From assembly GCF_006542275.1 (NCBI RefSeq), contig NZ_CP041217.1:2961501-3025500 (forward strand): 64,000 nucleotides of DNA, in the 5' to 3' direction. Every line of letters starts with the position of its first letter. Within the stretch, counting starts at the first letter, position 1. Both the position numbers and the translations under genes were made by a program. A model generated the notes under the pieces. The model ran no database searches and was not told where the DNA came from. It saw nothing but the letters and a program-made list of their open reading frames with translations. The DNA is from Saccharibacillus brassicae. GTDB taxonomy: Bacteria > Bacillota > Bacilli > Paenibacillales > Paenibacillaceae. Positions 29,204 through 37,129 of the stretch are shown one piece after another.

Positions 29204-30289
29204 ATGCTGCACAACCAATTGCCGGAACAACTCCGTCAGCTGCCGAAAGTCGATCTGCACCTGCATTTGGACGGAAGTATCAAAGAATCCACGTTATGGG
29301 AAATCGCTTCGGAACAAGGCATCCCGCTGCCTGTCGCCGGTTTTGAACAGCTGACTCCTTTCATGAAAGTGACGGGAGAATGCGGGAGTTTGCTTGAATA
29401 TTTGGAAAAATTCGATTTTGTGGCAGGTTTTCTCCATAAAGCGGACGTGTTGGAACGGATTGCCTACGAAGTGGTCGAACAGGCCGCCGAGCAGAACTGC
29501 CGTTATATCGAAGTGCGGTTCGGCCCCCAGCTGCACCGCTCGGAAGGGCTGAGCTGCGGGGACGTGATCGCGGCCGTGCTGCGCGGGCTCCGGCGCGGCG
29601 AAGCCGAATTCGGCGTCGTCTCGCGCGGGATCGCGGCCTGCCTGCGCCATCATTCGCCGCACGTCAACCTGGAAGTGATCGAAGCGGCGGCTGCTTTTAA
29701 GGACGAGGGACTGGTGGCCGTCGATCTGGCCGGGCCGGAAGCGGCGTTCCCCGCCCATCTGCACCGGGCCGTGTTCGAATACGCGCAGCTGCTGGACGTG
29801 CCGGTGACGATCCACGCGGGCGAAGCGGGCGGCGCGGACAATATCCGCGAAGCGATCCTGCGGCTCGGTGCCAAGCGGATCGGGCACGGCGTACGGCTGC
29901 GGGAAGACGCCGCGCTGCTGGAGCGCGTACGCGAGCTCGGGATCGTGCTGGAGATGTGCCCGGTCAGCAATTATCAGACCAAAGCGATGGAGAGCTGGGA
30001 GACTTACCCGATCCGCGACTATTTCGACGCCGGGCTGAAGCTGACGATCAACACGGACAACCTGACCGTCTCCGATACGTCGCTCGTCAAAGAATATACG
30101 GTGCTGATCGAGAAGTTCGGTTTCACGCTGCCGGAGATCGCCGCGCTTATCCTGAACGGGGTCGACGCGGCGTTCCTGCCGCCCGAAGAGAAAGCCCGCC
30201 TGCGCGCGGACGTCCTCGACGGCTTCGCGCAGCTTGGCATCGAGCCGTCGCAGGCGCCTGCGTCTTCTTCCGTCTCCGCGGCCGGTTGA
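29204..30289 (+). CDS. add: Adenosine deaminase
   Basis: 361-aa cytoplasmic enzyme converting adenosine or deoxyadenosine to inosine in purine salvage. All zinc and catalytic motifs are present: HxH at His19/His21 in VDLHLHLDGS, HAGE with the catalytic Glu, the RIGHG loop, and INTDN with the metal-binding Asp. AAAAGGAGG stands just before the ATG. The last 20 residues are a low-complexity Ser/Ala tail. A GATATA -10 with TTGCCG 16 bases upstream lies at 29093-29120. Single-gene unit with a terminator at 30416-30454. Confidence 0.95.
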   Translation: MLHNQLPEQLRQLPKVDLHLHLDGSIKESTLWEIASEQGIPLPVAGFEQLTPFMKVTGECGSLLEYLEKFDFVAGFLHKADVLERIAYEVVEQAAEQNCRYIEVRFGPQLHRSEGLSCGDVIAAVLRGLRRGEAEFGVVSRGIAACLRHHSPHVNLEVIEAAAAFKDEGLVAVDLAGPEAAFPAHLHRAVFEYAQLLDVPVTIHAGEAGGADNIREAILRLGAKRIGHGVRLREDAALLERVRELGIVLEMCPVSNYQTKAMESWETYPIRDYFDAGLKLTINTDNLTVSDTSLVKEYTVLIEKFGFTLPEIAALILNGVDAAFLPPEEKARLRADVLDGFAQLGIEPSQAPASSSVSAAG

Positions 30290-30415
30290 TCCGGGGGGGC
30301 GCGGCGGGAAGCGCCTGCCGCTTCCCAAGAAGCGCACGCCAAGCGCCGCGAGAGCCGATGCCCCGCTCCAACAGCCGGCGTCCCGCGCTGCAAGCGCCGG
30401 CCAAGGCCGCGCAAA

Positions 30416-30454
30416 AAAAAGAACCGGAATCTCCCGCGGGAGGTTCCGGTTCTT
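30416..30454. terminator. Bidirectional terminator after add
   Basis: AAGAACCGGAA...TTCCGGTTCTT with a CTCCCGCGGGAG tip; A run on the left, weak T run on the right. It serves add and the convergent small ORF. Confidence 0.8.
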
Positions 30455-30495
30455 CGCGATGCGGGGCATGGGTCCGCTTCTTGGGGTGCTGCTTA

Positions 30496-30645
30496 TTAGG
30501 CTTTCGCCGCTTCAAAACGCATGATGCGTTCAAGTTTGCGCGTGATTTCTTTCTGCCATTTCTTGTCGCCCACCTGAACGGCCACATTGAGCAGAACCAG
30601 GTAATCGTCGAGGGTGAGATTCATTCTGGAAGTCGATGGTTGCAT
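30496..30645 (-). CDS. 49-aa protein downstream of a Fur box
   Basis: Short protein starting MQPSTSRMNLTLDDY, predicted mostly helical (DDYLVLLNVAVQVGDKKW, then a basic KEITRKLERIMRF helix). ATG at 30645 has AAAGGAG eleven bases before it; an in-frame ATG at 30702 would overlap the Fur box and lacks a ribosome site. I do not recognise the family. It does not show the sequence patterns I recall for the Bacillus Fur-regulated proteins FbpA, FbpB or FbpC, but the size and control are reminiscent of them. Expression in iron-poor cells is inferred from the operator. Confidence 0.6.
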   Translation of the reverse strand: MQPSTSRMNLTLDDYLVLLNVAVQVGDKKWQKEITRKLERIMRFEAAKA

Positions 30646-30681
30646 ACGATTGTGTGCTCCTTTGAAATAAAGTCGCCGTGC

Positions 30682-30744
30682 AGGAATGATAATCATTATC
30701 ACATCTTCTATTCCCTATTATCCATACTTTTTAACAAAATGCAA
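30682..30744 (-). promoter_or_regulatory. Promoter and Fur box of the 49-aa gene
   Basis: On the minus strand TTGCAT (30744-30739), 16 bases, GATAAT (30722-30717), then a Fur box at 30700-30682 with 16 of 19 positions of the GATAATGATAATCATTATC consensus, including the unbroken core AATGATAATCATTATC. Confidence 0.8.
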
Positions 30745-30755
30745 CGAGCGATCTA

Positions 30756-31090
30756 GCAAAAAAAAGAGAAAACCGACAGAGATCGTTCAAATTTGACGAA
30801 AATGCGTCGGAGTAAGGCGGAGCGTGGCGGACTGGAAAGCGTGTGCGTGGACTGGAGCGAGGCTGCATGAACAGAAGCGAACCACGAGCGTCGGAGCGGA
30901 CTGGCGCAGATCAAAGTGAACCTAAAGGACCGAGCCGAACTGGCGCAGATCAAAGCGCAGGACCGGAGTCAGCCGAAAAAAGCCGCAGCGAACCAAAGCG
31001 GCGCTGCCGCTGCCCGGCTCGCCGCCCGCCGCCCCGGACCGCGTAACGAACCGCCGTCCCGGCACGTCTATCGAGATAACAGAGGGAAGC
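30756..31090. other. Gene-free stretch with a 17-bp direct repeat
   Basis: ACTGGCGCAGATCAAAG occurs at 30900 and 30939. Open frames here are Arg/Ser/Pro-rich, lack ribosome sites and are not accepted. Nothing else is recognised before the AGAGGGGAA site of the next gene. Confidence 0.6.
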
Positions 31091-31114
31091 GGAGCTTCCG
31101 GAGAGGGGAATTTC

Positions 31115-32044
31115 TTGCTGCGCAATCGCACAACATTTTATTGGATATTTGCCGGGCTTGCCGTGGCCTTGACGGCCTGTTGGGCATTCAACCTCGCGTA
31201 TTACCGGGAAGGACAGCTGGAGAAGCCGGTGTTTCTTACGCATTATATCGAAGCGGAGAACCGGGAAGGAGCGATTATCCATCTGTACGCGCTGCAAAAC
31301 CGGCAGGAGGACGATCCGGGTAGTATCGTCGAGGTGAGCCTGCCGGGGCTGGAGCAGGCGGAGGTCAGCGTCTCGTGGCGCGGCACGTACCGGAATCAGG
31401 AACTGGTCCAGTATGCGGTCCGGTTCGAACGGGAATCGGCCAGCGATATTCGGTTCGGGGCATGGGAGGAAGACGACAAGCCGATCAAGTTCGACACGGT
31501 CGAGGTAAGGCATCTGGACGGAAGCCGCTCGACCGAACCGATCGGAGAGCTGTATGTGTATCCGTACACGGAGGCGACCGAGGCTTTGTCGGTGCCGGAG
31601 ACGCGCGGATCGGGCGAACGAGCCGGACAGTCGACGATCCGGGCCGAGACCGACCTGCGCGTCACGGGCGTCGACCGTGGCGCCCGGGCGGCAGGCGGCG
31701 GACAGCTGCAGCTGTATTGGAGCACGGGAAGCGCGGCGAGTCAGCCGGCAGCGTCCGAAGGCGAGTCGGCAAACGGCGTTCCTCTCGAACAGGCGAAATT
31801 TCCGGCGGTGCTGCGGACAGGGGAGCAGGCCGTGCTGAGTTATGCCTTGCTCGAACGCGGCGACGAAGATTGGGCGACGGTGTACGCGATCATGCCGCGC
31901 GTCGAAATCGAAGTTGCAGCCCAAGCCGGGACCCGAAACGGACCCGGGACGTCCGGCTCCCTGCCGCTGTTCGCGGAAACCATGCCGCAGCCCGACGAAC
32001 GTCAGGTACGCCAGTTCGTGCTTGCAAGGAGGGATCGCCCGTGA
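31115..32044 (+). CDS. Membrane-anchored extracytoplasmic protein, unknown
   Basis: 309-aa protein starting at TTG with GGAGAGGGGAA before it. One N-terminal helix (about 8-28, FYWIFAGLAVALTACWAFNL) anchors or exports it. The rest is beta-rich and soluble (for example ELVQYAVRFER, EIGELYVYPYTEA-like strands). No catalytic motif is recognised. The stop codon overlaps the GTG start of the next gene (GTGA at 32041-32044), indicating translational coupling and a shared complex or function. Confidence 0.7.
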   Translation: MLRNRTTFYWIFAGLAVALTACWAFNLAYYREGQLEKPVFLTHYIEAENREGAIIHLYALQNRQEDDPGSIVEVSLPGLEQAEVSVSWRGTYRNQELVQYAVRFERESASDIRFGAWEEDDKPIKFDTVEVRHLDGSRSTEPIGELYVYPYTEATEALSVPETRGSGERAGQSTIRAETDLRVTGVDRGARAAGGGQLQLYWSTGSAASQPAASEGESANGVPLEQAKFPAVLRTGEQAVLSYALLERGDEDWATVYAIMPRVEIEVAAQAGTRNGPGTSGSLPLFAETMPQPDERQVRQFVLARRDRP

Positions 32045-32655
32045 AACCGGCTTTTCGTAATATTTTTGTCGGCCTTTTGATCGTGCTGATGGATATCGAG
32101 ATCGGCTTCGATCTGCTGCTGGACCCGGTCGGCTATCTGCTCATCGCTTACGGTTTGTCCAGACTGGACAAGGCGATGCCGCTGTTTGGCTTCGGTAAAT
32201 GGGTGGCCCTGCTGCTGGCGCTGCTGGCGATTCCCGCCGTGCTCGATCCGGCGGCGAACGGTCTGGGTATCCGGGTGCTGCTCGAACAGGGCCGTCTCCC
32301 TATGGAAGTCTCCTGGTCAAAGATCGGAATTCCGGGCATTCTCGAAGACTTCGGTCTGCTCCTTCTTTTCTATACGCTGTGCGAAGGAACATGCCGTCTG
32401 GCGAAAAGGCACGGCGAAGCGGCTCTGGCCGAGCATATGCGCGGAAGTTGGTGGCTGTATTTCGTCTCCACGGCTCCGATGCTGCTGCTGTCTCCGTTCC
32501 TGCTGAATTTCGATATTCCGGGCCTGTTCACCCTCATCGTGATCTTCGGGGGAGGCAGCCTGATCGGCCAACTGCTCCTCGTGCTCGGCCTGCTCCGGGC
32601 CGGTCGCGATTTGAACGGAATCGATCCGCAGCGTCGGCTGGACGTCCGAGCCTGA
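32041..32655 (+). CDS. Polytopic membrane protein, unknown
   Basis: 204-aa protein with about six hydrophobic helices (approximately 5-20, 28-40, 52-70, 98-117, 135-155, 163-185). GTG start overlaps the previous stop. The opening VKPAFRNIFVGLLIVLMDIEIGFDLL, rich in acidic residues inside the first helices, is unusual. No transporter or enzyme family is recognised. Paired with the anchored extracytoplasmic protein encoded just upstream. Confidence 0.75.
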   Translation: MKPAFRNIFVGLLIVLMDIEIGFDLLLDPVGYLLIAYGLSRLDKAMPLFGFGKWVALLLALLAIPAVLDPAANGLGIRVLLEQGRLPMEVSWSKIGIPGILEDFGLLLLFYTLCEGTCRLAKRHGEAALAEHMRGSWWLYFVSTAPMLLLSPFLLNFDIPGLFTLIVIFGGGSLIGQLLLVLGLLRAGRDLNGIDPQRRLDVRA

Positions 32656-32702
32656 CCGGGATTTGGGCGGGAAAAGAAAGCGCACGGACCGGCGTGACAA
32701 GA

Positions 32703-32755
32703 ACGCGAAAGCGCGAAAACGCAAAAACGCAAAACGCAAAAACGTAAAACGCGAA
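32703..32755. repeat. AACGCAAA short tandem repeat
   Basis: Six or so imperfect 7- to 9-base units of the AACGCAAA type between the stop codon and the terminator. Confidence 0.75.
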
Positions 32756-32756
32756 C

Positions 32757-32798
32757 AAAGCCCCGAACTTGTCCATCCGGACTCGTTCGGGGCTTTTT
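32757..32798. terminator. Bidirectional terminator
   Basis: AAAGCCCCGAAC...GTTCGGGGCTTTTT between the plus-strand membrane gene and the minus-strand mannosidase gene. Confidence 0.85.
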
Positions 32799-32857
32799 CG
32801 CGTGCCGCGCCCGGGAACTCGCGATACCGCTTCCCGTGCGGGTTCGCGCCGCTATCG

Positions 32858-35800
32858 TCAGGCGCGCAGCTCGATCGCGAACGTGCGGATCTCGTACGGT
32901 TCCAGCGTGAAGCCGATCGTCGCGCTCTCCTGCCGGTCGCCTTCCGGCCGCTCCATCAGGTCGCACGCCTGCCAGGCCGCGATCGTCAGATCGCTGCGCA
33001 GCGTCAGGCGCCGGCGGCTGCCGGAGAAATCGTGCACGCGCACGACGACGGAACCGCCGTCTTCGGAGCGCTTGACGGCCGAGACCATCGCCGTCGGCCG
33101 CGAGGCGAAGCTGCCGTGCGCCGGCGAAGCGGCGCCTGCCTCGGCGCCGTCTGCGCGCTCCAAAGCGTCCGCCAGGCGGAACATCGACAGGGCCGCCCGA
33201 TCCGGCGCGCCCGCGGAGACGCGCAGCGGATTGTTGAGCGCCCAGGCGCTCGGGACCGTGCCGCCGGCCAGCCAGTCGCCGCGGTGCGGCAGCAGCGAAT
33301 ACGTGAATGCGTGCGCGCCCTGGTCGGCTTCGGTGTCCGGGTGCTGCGCGCACTTGATCAGCGACAGCCGCATAACGTTGTCCTTGATGTCGTAGCCGTA
33401 TTTGCAGTCGTTGAGCAGGCTGACGCCGTAGCCTTTGTCCGACAGGTCGGCCCATTGGTGGCCGACCGTCTCGAAGCGGGCCATATCCCAGCTCGTGTTC
33501 CAGTGCGTCGGCCGCGTAACGTTGCCGTACTGCACGTCGTACGTCGCTTCGGTCGAGCGGACCTGCACGGGGAACGCCGCTTTGAGCAGGACGCGGCGCT
33601 CATGCCAGTCCGCCGTCGTCTTGAAGTCGATGCGGCGGTCGTGCGCGTAGAGCGTCAGATGCTGCTCGATGCGCGAAGCTGCGGTCTCCCAGACGAAGCG
33701 GATCACGCAGCGCAGCGGACCGTTCTCGACCACCGAGACGTCCGTCAGATTATCCAGTTCCCACGACTTCTGCTGGTAAAAGAGGTCGACGTCCCACGCT
33801 TCGTGCGCCAGCGGCTTGTCTTCGAACAGCTGCAGGACGTTGCCGCGCTGCCCGGCGGCGAGCACTTCGCGGTCTTCGCCGCGGTCGTAGAGGCGCGTCA
33901 GCTGGCCGCGTTCGTTCCAGTCCAGTTCGTAGAACGGCGTCGAGACGCCGCCGCCGCGCGGCGCGAACGGCCCGGCCGGTTCCGCCGATGCCGGATTCGC
34001 CGGTTCGCCCGGCTCGAACGTCAGCTCCGCGTAGCCGAGCGCGGGCACCGCCGAAGCTTCGACGAGCCAGCTTCCGCCCGCCTGCTGCGCGTTCAGCGTC
34101 TCGCCGAGATGGTTTTTCCAAGTGCCGGACGTCAGCTTCTCAAGGCTGCCCGGCTGGGCGCCGTCTCCGTCTCCGTCCGCCGCCGCAATCTCGATCAGCC
34201 CGTTCTCCGTCCACGGCGAAGAGTTCCAGACCGTGTAGCGGCGCGTCTGCGCGCCTTCGCTGTCTGCGCCGCCGGGGCTGGCTTCGCCCGCAAGCAGGCC
34301 GCGTTCGGCGGCGCTGCGCGCCTGCAGCCCGAGCCGCTGCGCTTCGGCGTATTCGATCGTGCTGTCTTCGTACACTTCGCGGATCGACGAGCCCGGAATG
34401 ATATCGTGGAACTGGTTGCGCAGGATAATTTTCCAGCCTTCGTCCAGCTCTTTTTTGGCATACAGATTCCAGTCTTCGTTCGTCACGGCATGCAGCGCGC
34501 TCAACCATTCGCTGTCCCGGTACAGCAGCTCAAGCTTGCGGTTCATGCGCTTGTTGTACGCCTGGCTCGTATACGTGCCGCGGTGGTATTCCAGATACAG
34601 TTCGCCGTCCCACGTATGCACATAGCTGTCGGTCTGCTCGACCGTCTCGCGCAGCTCCCGGAAATAGTCGCCGGCGGAGCCGGTCTTCATCTTCGGCAGG
34701 CCCGGCATCCGGTCGATGCGGCGGCGCATCTCCAGCATGTTCCGGTTCACCCCGCCGCCTCCGTCGCCGTACCCGTAGGAGAACAGCAGCTTCTGGTTCA
34801 TCTCCTTGTCGCGGTAGGCGTCCCAGCTGCCTTTGACCGTCTTGGGCATGATGTTGCCGTTGTACGTATAGAACCACGAGCCCGGACCGGACCACGGTTC
34901 CGTCGTCGTGATAAAGTGCGTGAGGATCTCCGTGCCGTCCATCCCGCGCCACATGAACGTGTCGTGCGGCATGCGGTTGTATTGGTTCCAGCTGATCTTC
35001 GTCGTCATGAACGTATGGATACCGGATTTTTTGAGGATTTGCGGGAGCGCCCAGCTGTAGCCGAACACGTCGGGCAGCCACAAATAATCCGACTCGACGC
35101 CGAATTCTTCCCGGTAAAATTTCGTCCCGACCAGAATCTGCCGCACCAAAGACTCGCCCGAAGTCAGGTTGCAGTCCGCTTCCAGCCACATGGCGCCGCC
35201 GGCTTCCCAGCGTCCTTCCGCCGCGCGCGCCTTGATGTCCGCGTACAGCTCGGGATAATCGGTTTTGACATAATCATAGAGCTGGGGCTGCGTCTGAAGA
35301 AACGTATACTCGGGGAACAGCTCCATCAGGCGCATGACCGTCGAGAACGAACGGGCCGTTTTTTCCCGCGTATGCTTGAGCCGCCACAGCCACGCCACGT
35401 CGATATGCGTATGGCCGACCGCCGTGATCTCTACCGCCGAATGTTTGTCCATGCCGTCGATCGCACCGGACAGTTCGTCGCGCGCTTCGCGCAGCGACTC
35501 GTAGAAAGCGTCGGAGCCCGGCGCGTTCCAGTCGATCCGCAGCAGCGAACGGTCCGCCGCCTTGAGCAGCTGCGCACGTTCCGGCAGGTTCTCGTCGAGC
35601 ACCGCCACCGTCTCGGAGACGGCCAGCAGCGTGTAATAGTAGTCGTCCGCCGCTTCGTCGAGCCAGCACACTTCCGCGATGCGGATGCCGTGCGTCTGGT
35701 CGCGCCGGACGCCGCCGCCTTCGAGGCCGGACCACAGGCGCAGCGTCAGGGGCAGCGCGGTGCCGGCCGTCTCTTCGTTGAAGAAGACTTCCAAATGGTT

Positions 35801-36148
35801 GGAATCGACTCCCTGATACGGCTTGCCGTGCAGGTAGAAAAGCGATTCGAACCCGGAGTTGTTGCCCCCGCCGGTCTCGCCCAGATCGAAGCGTCCGAGC
35901 ACGCGGCGTCCGGCCCAGTCGCCCGGTACGTCCACTTCGGCGTGGAGCCACAGGTACAGATCGCGTCCGCTCCACGTCTCGCCGGTCTTGAGCGTGCCGT
36001 CGTAGTCGGAGAGAGCGGGAATGTCGGGATTGATCTCTTTGCGCGTGTCTTCCATGCAGTGGAAGGCCGGGATCGGCATCCGGTCGCGGTAGCGGTAATC
36101 GGCCAGTTCATGCAGGCGGGAACGCAGTTTGGCTTCGGTTAGAAACAT
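32858..36148 (-). CDS. Alpha-mannosidase, GH38
   Basis: 1096-aa cytoplasmic retaining alpha-mannosidase. The N-terminal beta domain (1-240) is followed by the catalytic domain with the zinc motif GHTHIDVAWLWR, the EADCNLTSGESLVRQ segment and the nucleophile Asp in WLPDVFGYSWALPQ. After the three-helix bundle (about 550-640) come the large C-terminal beta-sandwich domains. Length and motifs fit the bacterial GH38 enzymes related to vacuolar and cytosolic alpha-mannosidases. Substrates would be alpha-mannosides taken up from plant or fungal glycans. CCGAGGAGG precedes the ATG. Stands alone on the minus strand, with a candidate promoter about 300 bases upstream. Confidence 0.95.
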   Translation of the reverse strand: MFLTEAKLRSRLHELADYRYRDRMPIPAFHCMEDTRKEINPDIPALSDYDGTLKTGETWSGRDLYLWLHAEVDVPGDWAGRRVLGRFDLGETGGGNNSGFESLFYLHGKPYQGVDSNHLEVFFNEETAGTALPLTLRLWSGLEGGGVRRDQTHGIRIAEVCWLDEAADDYYYTLLAVSETVAVLDENLPERAQLLKAADRSLLRIDWNAPGSDAFYESLREARDELSGAIDGMDKHSAVEITAVGHTHIDVAWLWRLKHTREKTARSFSTVMRLMELFPEYTFLQTQPQLYDYVKTDYPELYADIKARAAEGRWEAGGAMWLEADCNLTSGESLVRQILVGTKFYREEFGVESDYLWLPDVFGYSWALPQILKKSGIHTFMTTKISWNQYNRMPHDTFMWRGMDGTEILTHFITTTEPWSGPGSWFYTYNGNIMPKTVKGSWDAYRDKEMNQKLLFSYGYGDGGGGVNRNMLEMRRRIDRMPGLPKMKTGSAGDYFRELRETVEQTDSYVHTWDGELYLEYHRGTYTSQAYNKRMNRKLELLYRDSEWLSALHAVTNEDWNLYAKKELDEGWKIILRNQFHDIIPGSSIREVYEDSTIEYAEAQRLGLQARSAAERGLLAGEASPGGADSEGAQTRRYTVWNSSPWTENGLIEIAAADGDGDGAQPGSLEKLTSGTWKNHLGETLNAQQAGGSWLVEASAVPALGYAELTFEPGEPANPASAEPAGPFAPRGGGVSTPFYELDWNERGQLTRLYDRGEDREVLAAGQRGNVLQLFEDKPLAHEAWDVDLFYQQKSWELDNLTDVSVVENGPLRCVIRFVWETAASRIEQHLTLYAHDRRIDFKTTADWHERRVLLKAAFPVQVRSTEATYDVQYGNVTRPTHWNTSWDMARFETVGHQWADLSDKGYGVSLLNDCKYGYDIKDNVMRLSLIKCAQHPDTEADQGAHAFTYSLLPHRGDWLAGGTVPSAWALNNPLRVSAGAPDRAALSMFRLADALERADGAEAGAASPAHGSFASRPTAMVSAVKRSEDGGSVVVRVHDFSGSRRRLTLRSDLTIAAWQACDLMERPEGDRQESATIGFTLEPYEIRTFAIELRA

Positions 36149-36449
36149 GGGATAAATACCTCCTCGGGATGTCTGGACCGGACTCGTCGGCGGATCGGGC
36201 GGCGGTGAACACGAGCTTGAAGTGCCATCCGGCGGCGGGAAAACGGTTCAGGAAATCGGACGTTTGCGCGTGCGGCGAAGCGGCCCGGCCGCCCTGATAC
36301 GCCGGGCGGGCGAGCTGTCGGAAAAAGCGACGGTCGTCGAACGTTCGGAGGCGAGCCGGAAAGCACAAAAAGCCGGGGAGACTCGCCGCTTGCGGGAAGA
36401 GTTGCCGGGTCGTGCGGAAGGTGTGGCGATCTTGGGGATCAATAAGGCC

Positions 36450-36477
36450 ATTATAAGCAGAGGGGGCGTTTTTTCAA
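36450..36477 (-). promoter_or_regulatory. Promoter candidate for the GH38 gene
   Basis: On the minus strand TTGAAA (36477-36472), 16 bases, TATAAT (36455-36450). This implies a leader of about 290 bases, in which I see no known riboswitch or binding site. The rest of 36149-36651 is otherwise featureless. Confidence 0.55.
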
Positions 36478-36651
36478 AGGGTGATTCGCGACAAAAAAAG
36501 TGCAATATGACGACATCCCCATCCTGAAGCAAGCACTTGGAACGATCCGCGCCCGCTTCGGCGCTGCCGTACGCAAAAGCCGGTGGTGCACTGTGCGCAG
36601 CAAAGCGCGACCCGGCCGGGGCGGCCCGGAGTCGGCGGAAAGGGGCAGGGC

Positions 36652-36909
36652 ATGCGAACGCTTCGAAGCTTCTACCTCAACCATCTGAAGCGAAAAATGT
36701 TCAACCGGATCGTGCTGCTCTATTCGATGGCGGCCGTCGTGCTGTTCGCTTTCGCGTCGGGGCTTATGTACCCATACCGGTACCAGCACGGGATTCCGCT
36801 GACGACGGCCTGCTGCGTGCAGCTCGTCGTAGACAAGCCGATGCAGGGCGGCGATACGGCGGCGCGGATCTACGGGCTTGAAGTCATGGGGATGAACGCG
36901 GCCGATTGA
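36652..36909 (+). CDS. 85-aa membrane protein, possible remnant of a sensor kinase
   Basis: ATG 36652 follows GGAAAGGGGCAGGG. Residues 1-20 are basic (RSFYLNHLKRKMFNRI), then comes one helix (about 21-41, VLLYSMAAVVLFAFASGL) and a short outside tail. The opening resembles the start of Paenibacillus-type sensor kinases or AraC regulators with extracellular domains, where KRKMFxRIxLxYS is common. The remainder of such a protein is absent, so this may be a truncated remnant; an independent small membrane protein is possible. Confidence 0.35.
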   Translation: MRTLRSFYLNHLKRKMFNRIVLLYSMAAVVLFAFASGLMYPYRYQHGIPLTTACCVQLVVDKPMQGGDTAARIYGLEVMGMNAAD

Positions 36910-36987
36910 GCGGAAAGCGGGCTGACTCCGCAGGCTCCGGCCCCGTAACGATACAACCCGGTAGAGATTTAACGACGATTTTATGCC

Positions 36988-37035
36988 AAAAAAGAACCGC
37001 CGTTCCGGCTTTCCTGCCGGTTCGGCGGTTCTTTT
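36988..37035. terminator. Bidirectional terminator
   Basis: AAAAGAACCGCCG...CGGCGGTTCTTTT with an inner CCGG/CCGG stem, at the 3' end of the minus-strand kinase gene. Confidence 0.85.
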
Positions 37036-37129
37036 GACTGTGCCTATCTGAATTTCGGTTTTGTTCTGAATTTCCGTTCCGTTCTCAATTCCCGTTTGCA
37101 ATTCCCGATTCCCGTCGGTTAAGCGGCCG

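Noticed and set aside
30843..31046. Small open frames between the Fur-controlled gene and 31115
   Set aside because: Arg/Ser/Pro-rich, built on a direct repeat, and without ribosome sites.
32663..36142. 1159-codon plus-strand open frame opposite the GH38 gene
   Set aside because: Shadow of the mannosidase gene, whose family motifs are unmistakable on the minus strand.
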